Source: Streptosporangiaceae bacterium
GTDB lineage: Bacteria; Actinomycetota; Actinomycetes; Streptosporangiales; Streptosporangiaceae
NCBI GenBank assembly: GCA_025934635.1
Contig: JAICWX010000295.1
Span: 1 to 10,625 of the forward strand
Length of the DNA: 10,625 nucleotides
Direction: 5' to 3'
Shown in pieces: positions 7,010 to 10,625 of this stretch. Below the pieces are notes generated by a model that worked only from the letters and a program-made list of their open reading frames with translations, made no database searches and was not told the DNA's origin. Both the position numbers and the translations under genes were made by a program. Position 1 is the stretch's first letter, and every line of letters begins with the position of its first letter.

Positions 7010-8049
7010 GTGTCGTGCGCGGAGCCGGCCAGGCGGGGCCGGCTCCGCGACCATGTCCAGCGGCGGAAGCTGATCAACGCCGATCCGGCCGCGGACCAGG
7101 TGCGGTGGATCACCTTCGTGCCGTTCCTGGCTGACGGGCGGTGCGTGCTCATCGCCGGACCCGGCGGCCCGGCGCTCCCGTCGGGCGAGGTCCGCGACGG
7201 CGAGGATTACGTGCTCGACACGGTGCTGCGGGTCCCGCTGGAGACGGCCGGCTTCCGCTACCAGCGGTTTCACCCGTTCGCCCTGGACGGGAACCACCTG
7301 TACGCCTGGATCGAGGGCGCGCCGTCCTCCGGTGACCGGCCGCACAACACCGTCCCGCTCAGCTTCACCTCCGCCGAAGATGCAGCCGAACGAGTGGGCG
7401 ACCCCGTCATCGCCACCGCCATCCAGACCGCGGCCCGGTCGTACCGGTCCCAGGCCGAGCAGGCCTTCCACGCCGACAACCAGCGCACCCTGGAGGCCGC
7501 CTACCTGCGCGGGTCGACGCCCCAGCAGGGTTCCGGGTTCGGCGGCGACCCGGGGGAGTGGCGGCAGGCCCGGTGGCACCTCACCGAGGCGATCAGCGGC
7601 GACGGGACGTTCCTCGACGTCGGCTGCGCCAACGGGTTGCTGATGGAATGAGTCGCCGCCTGGTGCGCCGAACGCGGCCTGGCCGTCGAGCCCTACGGTG
7701 TCGACATATCGCCAGCGCTGGCTGAGCTCGCCCGGCGGCGCCTGCCCCAGTGGGCGGACCGGATCTGGGCCGGCAACGCCGCCGACTGGCAGCCGCCCGG
7801 TGACCAGCGTTTCGACTACGTGCACATCCTGCTCGACTGCGTGCCCCGGACCCGCCGCGCCGGCCTGATCCGGCACCACCTTGCCCACACCGTCCGCCTG
7901 GGCACCGGCCGGCTGCTGGTCAGCGACTACGCGGCCGACCCGGCAGCCGGGCACCCCACCGCCCCCGAGACGGTCACCGCCCTCGGCTTCCGCTGCGCCG
8001 GCCGGACCAGCGGCGGCTACCGCCTGGGCCGGGTACCCAGCCCGACCGC
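7010..8049 (+). pseudogene. Broken class I SAM methyltransferase with degenerate Nudix-like N-terminus
   Basis: One frame (about 346 codons) is interrupted only by TGA at 7649-7651. Upstream, residues 33-90 (WITFVPFLADGRCVLIA ... LPSGEVRDGEDYVLDTVLRVPLETAGFRYQ) resemble a Nudix domain: G59 and E65 have the GX5E spacing, but the REUxEE core is degraded, so hydrolase activity is unlikely. From residue 201, FLDVGCANG is SAM motif I of class I methyltransferases. The TGA follows LLME, and the same frame continues with VAAWCAERGL and YGVDIS, whose Asp 232 would contact the SAM ribose. Family sequences, as I remember them, read ...LLMESVAAW..., so a Ser codon probably became TGA by one change. The 3' end is also lost: near 8050 the frame runs into the tnpB element. 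No ribosome binding site is visible at GTG 7010, and a hairpin sits on the first codons; GTG 7100 is an alternative start. The substrate is unknown. Confidence 0.8.
7018..7049 (+). terminator. Perfect 13-bp stem-loop after the small gene
   Basis: Arms 7018-7030 and 7037-7049 are exact reverse complements (core GGAGCCGGCC / GGCCGGCTCC) around a 6-nt loop AGGCGG. It starts 19 nt after the small gene's stop and has no following U-tract, like many actinobacterial stem-only terminators. It also falls just inside the most likely start of the methyltransferase frame (GTG at 7010), so it could act as an attenuator or mask that start. The structure is certain as sequence; its role as a terminator is likely. 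Confidence 0.62.
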
Positions 8050-8996
8050 ACCCCGGGGGGACCCGGGGTGTCTGACATCAGCTCCGCAGGCATGGCCGGG
8101 GTCGCCCCCGGCTACGGCAAGACCTGCCGCCAGGATGTTCTTCGCGGCGTTGATATCCCGGTCATGCCGGGTACCGCAGGACGGGCACATCCACGTCCGC
8201 GTACTGAGACTCAGCTCGGCGAGGACAAACCCGCACGCCGAGCACATCTTCGAGCCGGGGAACCACCGGTCGATCACGACCACCCGCCGCCCGTACCGGG
8301 CCGCCTTGTACTCCAGCATCGCCCGGAAGGTTCCCCAGCCGCAGTCCGAGATCGCCCTCGCCATCTTGTGGTTGCGGACCATGTTCTTGACGGCGAGGTC
8401 CTCCAGGGCGATCAGGTCATGATCGCGGACCAGGCGGGTGCTGCCCTTGTGAAGGAAGTCGGCGCGGGCGGCGCGGACCTTGCGGTGTGCCCGGGCGACC
8501 TTCCCCTTAGCCTTGGCGCGGTTCGCGGAGCCGGGCTGGCAGCGGGCCAGTCGCCGCTGGTAGCGGGCCAGGTTCCGGGCCCGGCGTTCCAGGTGCCGGG
8601 GGTTGGGGATCCGCTGCTCGTCGCTGGTGACTGCGAGATCGGTAATCCCCAGGTCAATCCCTATTGCCCGGCCGGTGGCGGGGGCTGCTCCGGGTTGGAA
8701 ACCTCGACGGCGAGCGAGACGTACCAGTCTTCGCCAGATACAGACGGCCGTCGCGCCACCGGAAGCCGGACCGGGTGTACTCCGCGCACTGCCGGCCGTT
8801 CCGGGACTTAAACCGCGGGTACCGGGCCCGCTTGGCGAAGAACGCGGCATAGGCGGCCTGCTGATGGCGGAGCGCCTGCTGCAACGGCACCGAGGACACC
8901 TCGTTCAGCCAGGCCAGCTCTTCCGTGGTCTTCATGGCGGTCAGGCAGGCGCTGGCCTGGGCGTAGGTCGTCCCGGCACTTGTACGCCCTCCTCAC
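8017..8996 (-). pseudogene. tnpB: Decayed tnpB (RuvC-type RNA-guided nuclease of IS605/IS1341 elements)
   Basis: TnpB is the RNA-guided DNA nuclease ancestral to Cas12 that helps IS200/IS605 elements persist. The frame begins at GTG 8996 as MRRAYKCR, the family's usual N-terminus. It then jumps near 8972 into another frame reading TTYAQASACLTAMKTTEELAWLNEVSSVPLQQALRHQ, with some 40 residues missing. Near 8725, after GRLYLAKT, it jumps again to WYVSLAVEVSNPEQPPP, and near 8672-8695 a third shift leads into the RuvC half. That half is clean: catalytic Asp in GIDLG (codon 8653-8655), Glu in ALEDLAV (8401-8403), zinc-finger pairs CSACG and CPSCG, and Asp in HDRDINAAKNI (8155-8157). The last ten or so codons before the TAG at 8017 probably lie in flanking methyltransferase DNA. 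Missing residue counts are from memory of the family. The nuclease cannot be made intact. Confidence 0.88.
8050..8160 (-). ncRNA. Candidate omega RNA (reRNA) at the tnpB 3' end
   Basis: TnpB guide RNAs come from the 3' end of tnpB and the element's right end. Here the minus strand can form GCCGGGG-GCGA-CCCCGGC (8112-8095), a perfect 7-bp stem with a GNRA tetraloop, followed by ACCCCGGG-TCCC-CCCGGGGT (8069-8050), a perfect 8-bp stem at the element end. The 5' limit is arbitrary. Known omega RNAs end with the element and carry flanking DNA as guide, so the guide would be the minus-strand bases from about 8049 down to about 8030, inside the methyltransferase gene. Both hairpins are seen; expression and the guide position are inference. 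Confidence 0.42.
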
Positions 8997-9004
8997 GACC
9001 AGAA

Positions 9005-9034
9005 ACTATATTCGACCATTTCCAGATTTGTGAA
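9005..9034 (-). promoter_or_regulatory. Probable tnpB promoter, nearly leaderless start
   Basis: On the minus strand TTCACA (9034-9029) and TATAGT (9010-9005) are separated by 18 bp, an acceptable sigma-70-type pair. The -10 box ends 8 nt before the GTG at 8996, so the transcript would begin at or very near the start codon, as in leaderless actinobacterial genes. The hexamers are visible; activity is inferred. Confidence 0.42.
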
Positions 9035-9040
9035 CGTGAC

Positions 9041-9062
9041 ACGCCGAGAGGAGGCACGGCGT
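9041..9062. repeat. Subterminal hairpin at the left end of the tnpB element
   Basis: ACGCCG (9041-9046) and CGGCGT (9057-9062) are exact reverse complements around 10 nt; flanking GAAC (9032-9035) and GTTC (9065-9068) could extend the structure with bulges. Position upstream of the tnpB promoter fits the left-end hairpin recognised by Y1 transposases in IS200/IS605 elements. A 6-bp GC-rich stem could be chance. Confidence 0.35.
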
Positions 9063-9127
9063 TTGTTCGCGACCTGAGAACCGGGGTCTCCACGCCGCAA
9101 GAACGACGCAGACAACAGTCCTAATAT

Positions 9128-9297
9128 CAGGTCGGCCTGGCCCGCCACGTCCTCGAGGCCGTCGGTCTGCGGCTTGAGGACAAGGTTCCGATCCCTGACG
9201 GCGGCGGCTTACTTGGCAGCTGCCCCGTTGCGGGGTTGGTCGGTCAGCCCGAATACCTCATCGCCACGGCGGGAACCCCGGCCGCACCCGAAATGGT
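9128..9297 (-). pseudogene. Remnant of an MDR-family NAD(P)H:quinone oxidoreductase, paralogue of the gene at 9377-10297
   Basis: On the minus strand this reads GDEVFGLTDQPRNGAAAK, stop, AAAVRDRNLVLKPQT, then DGLEDVAGQADLILG. The intact neighbour has GDEVFGLADQLRDGAAAEYVAVEARNLAIKPQT and DRLEDVTGQADLVF. The fragment thus keeps two separated pieces of the same enzyme; bases 9128-9165 match 9674-9711 with two mismatches, then the match jumps to 9954 and beyond. The jump removes 243 bp, exactly 81 codons (residues 116-196), including the GAGGAVGS nucleotide-binding loop. A TAA replaces the Tyr codon after GAAA. Similarity fades near 9297 toward the N-terminus and stops at about 9127 on the element side, so both ends are lost. 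It looks like an old tandem duplicate in decay. Confidence 0.85.
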
Positions 9298-9376
9298 CAC
9301 GGCCCCAGGCTCTGCTGCGCCGGGCAGGCTAGCGGCGGTGACCGCCCCGGCCGGGTTCCTGCCCCGACCGCGTGGA

Positions 9377-10297
9377 TCACGGCTGGATGATGATCCGGCC
9401 GGCGATTCCGCCCGCCGCCTTCGCCGCGAAGGCCTCGGCTGCTCGCGCGAGCGGATACACCGCCCCGACCTGGGGCCGCAGCTGCCCTTGGTCGACCAGG
9501 CGGGCGAGTTCGGTCAGCTGAGCCCGGCTGGATTCCTGGACGAACACGACCGTCCTGATGTCGTCCCGGACGGGCGGCATCTGCGCATCGGCCTTGATCG
9601 TGACCAGCGTTCCTCCCAGCCGCAGCAGGGTTGGTGAGGAGGCCAGCACCTCGCCGCCGATGGTGTCGAAGACCAGGTCGGCCTGGCCCGTCACGTCCTC
9701 GAGGCGGTCGGCGTCCAGCGCGATGAAGCGGTCGGCGCCCAGCTCGGTGACCAGCTCGCGGGAGTGGCCGCGCCCGGTCCCGATGACCTCGGCCCCGGCC
9801 CAGCGGGCCAGCTGGACCGCCATCGACCCGACCGCGCCGCCCGCGCCGTGGATGACCACCGTCTGGCCCTTGGCCAGCTTGCCGTGCTCGAACAGGCCCT
9901 GCCACGCTGTCAGGCCGGCTCGCGGCACTGCCGCCGCGTGAGCGTGGTCGACGGTCTGCGGCTTGATGGCCAGGTTGCGGGCTTCGACGGCGACGTACTC
10001 GGCGGCCGCCCCGTCACGGAGCTGGTCGGCGAGCCCGAACACCTCGTCGCCGACGGCCAGCCCGGCCGTCCCGAATCCCAGCGCGGCGACGACCCCAGAC
10101 ACCTCGTGCCCGGGAGTGATCGTCGTCCGCGGATGGCCAGCCCGGCAGGTCCACAGGGGCCAGTCCAGCTCGTTGTGCGTGATGCCGCACGCGGCGACCT
10201 TGACTAGCACCTCGCAGAACATCGGCGTGGGGTCGGTCACGTCTTCGAAGGCAAGCCCGCTGACGCCGGCTGACTCGCGGGCGCGGATGGCTTTCAT
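9377..10297 (-). CDS. Zinc-free MDR NAD(P)H-dependent oxidoreductase (quinone oxidoreductase-like)
   Basis: The 306-aa product is a medium-chain dehydrogenase/reductase of the quinone oxidoreductase group, expected to pass hydride from NAD(P)H to quinones or enones in the cytosol. A GroES-like N-terminal domain (about 1-115) contains GHEVSG (63-68) and GDEVFGL. The catalytic-zinc Cys position is taken by GITHNELDW (38-46), and there is no structural zinc Cys cluster. The Rossmann domain has GAGGAVGS (151-158) and VIGTGR (171-176); Arg 176 near the strand end hints at NADPH. I chose the ATG at 10297 because MKAIRA is the standard family start and GGAAAGGG lies upstream at Shine-Dalgarno distance; the frame stays open to 10429 but that extension has no homology-like features. 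It ends GRIIIQP, the usual C-terminus. No lesions are seen. Confidence 0.92.
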   Translation of the reverse strand: MKAIRARESAGVSGLAFEDVTDPTPMFCEVLVKVAACGITHNELDWPLWTCRAGHPRTTITPGHEVSGVVAALGFGTAGLAVGDEVFGLADQLRDGAAAEYVAVEARNLAIKPQTVDHAHAAAVPRAGLTAWQGLFEHGKLAKGQTVVIHGAGGAVGSMAVQLARWAGAEVIGTGRGHSRELVTELGADRFIALDADRLEDVTGQADLVFDTIGGEVLASSPTLLRLGGTLVTIKADAQMPPVRDDIRTVVFVQESSRAQLTELARLVDQGQLRPQVGAVYPLARAAEAFAAKAAGGIAGRIIIQP

Positions 10298-10412
10298 CGT
10301 CAGTCCCTTTCCGGATAGATGGCGTGCTTCTCTCACTTCTCCGACGACACAGCCCGGCCGGATGTGAGGGCAACTGCGCCGGCCGTTAGCCTCGGGGACG
10401 TGCCGTTCCCAA

Positions 10413-10431
10413 CCGTGCCGGACAAGCACGG
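10413..10431 (-). terminator. Possible stem-loop after the acyl-CoA dehydrogenase stub
   Basis: CCGTGC (10413-10418) and GCACGG (10426-10431) pair perfectly around 7 nt. The stem begins 12 nt after the stub's stop in the minus direction, with no U-tract. It could terminate read-through into the oxidoreductase or be chance in GC-rich DNA. Confidence 0.3.
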
Positions 10432-10443
10432 CTACCCGAGTGC

Positions 10444-10614
10444 CTACCGCCCGGCGGCGTTCCTCGCGGCCCTGGCCGGTTCTTCCACGATGTCGTACGG
10501 GAACTCGCCGCGTTCGTAGTAGCCGCCGATGACCGGCGCGACGACCTCGCGGGCGAACTGGGCGACGGAGTCCCTCAGGTCCTGCTGCTCCGGTGCGAGC
10601 TGATAACTGACCAT
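10444..10614 (-). pseudogene. N-terminal stub of an acyl-CoA dehydrogenase
   Basis: The 56-codon frame starts MVSYQLAPEQQDLRDSVAQF and continues AREVVAPVIGGYYERGEFPYDIV, which matches the first helices of acyl-CoA dehydrogenases (flavoenzymes of about 380 aa that oxidise acyl-CoA thioesters). The family would go on with a MGxMGLFG-type segment; instead the frame reads EEPARAARNAAGR and stops at TAG (10444-10446), and none of the FAD-binding or catalytic parts follows in any minus-strand frame down to the oxidoreductase. The 3' part, about 85% of the gene, has therefore been deleted or replaced with a junction near 10485. The ATG at 10614 is close to the window edge, so upstream signals cannot be judged. 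Confidence 0.75.
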
Positions 10615-10625
10615 GGGAACACCAT

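Larger units (their letters stand above)
8048..9064 (-). mobile_element. TnpB-only IS605/IS1341-type insertion, boundaries approximate
   Basis: The segment holds a minus-strand tnpB remnant with no Y1 transposase (tnpA) in the window, as in IS1341-type or orphan TnpB elements. The right (tnpB 3') end is set by the loss of methyltransferase sequence near 8050, next to the hairpin at 8050-8069. The left end is placed beyond the tnpB promoter near the hairpin at 9041-9062; IS200/IS605 elements carry subterminal hairpins and make no target duplication, so neither border can be fixed exactly from one copy. Insertion in the plus-strand methyltransferase truncated that gene. With tnpB broken the element is probably dead, movable only in trans. 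Confidence 0.68.

Noticed and set aside
7649..7651. Selenocysteine or programmed read-through at the methyltransferase TGA
   Set aside because: I saw no convincing SECIS-like stem immediately after it, and the position is expected to be Ser rather than Cys; with the 3' truncation, a pseudogene is simpler.
8068..8811. Plus-strand 247-aa frame across the tnpB remnant
   Set aside because: The minus strand carries unmistakable RuvC and zinc-finger motifs; the plus frame has none.
8997..9127. A tnpA (Y1 transposase) next to tnpB
   Set aside because: The space upstream of tnpB is too short, and no HUH motif frame occurs on either strand there.
10298..10429. 44-codon N-terminal extension of the MDR oxidoreductase
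   Set aside because: The extension is Arg/His-rich with no family similarity, while MKAIRA at 10297 is the standard start with an upstream purine-rich ribosome binding site.

Overview
The window looks like chromosomal DNA of a high-GC actinomycete (Streptosporangiales/Streptomycetales-like). The genes show strong third-position G/C bias, GTG starts, a SARP/BTAD regulator and a vapBC cassette of mycobacterial/actinobacterial type. No tRNA, rRNA or CRISPR array is visible. I cannot name the genus.

Left part (1-3344). A 5'-truncated, comparatively low-GC gene of unknown function carries one FG-GAP-like Asp/Asn calcium-loop motif. It is followed, on the minus strand, by a complete vapB-vapC toxin-antitoxin pair with a 10-bp inverted-repeat operator, and by an FMN nitroreductase-family gene.

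Centre (3345-7049). Divergent from the nitroreductase is a 1074-aa regulator. It has a MalT-like STAND ATPase at its N-terminus, a long helical middle and a SARP winged helix plus BTAD domain at its C-terminus, the reverse of the AfsR order. Two near-identical 11-bp tandem repeats span its stop codon, in the style of a SARP operator. Behind them is a 102-aa gene of unknown function with a good ribosome binding site, then a perfect 13-bp hairpin. The layout recalls afsR-afsS: a large SARP-STAND regulator that switches on a small downstream gene.

Right part (7010-10625) is a zone of decay. A class I methyltransferase gene with a degenerate Nudix-like N-terminus has an in-frame TGA just after the SAM-binding motif. 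Its 3' end is lost at a TnpB-only IS605/IS1341-type element. The tnpB gene has at least three lesions, but its RuvC catalytic residues and two 3'-end RNA hairpins (possible omega RNA) remain. Beyond the element lies a roughly 170-bp remnant of an MDR oxidoreductase carrying a stop and an in-frame 243-bp deletion relative to its intact paralogue about 0.4 kb away. The window ends with a 56-codon stub of an acyl-CoA dehydrogenase.

The best lead for something new is the regulator, its tandem-repeat operator and the small gene, possibly with the Nudix-like methyltransferase as a further target. That functional link is inference from layout.
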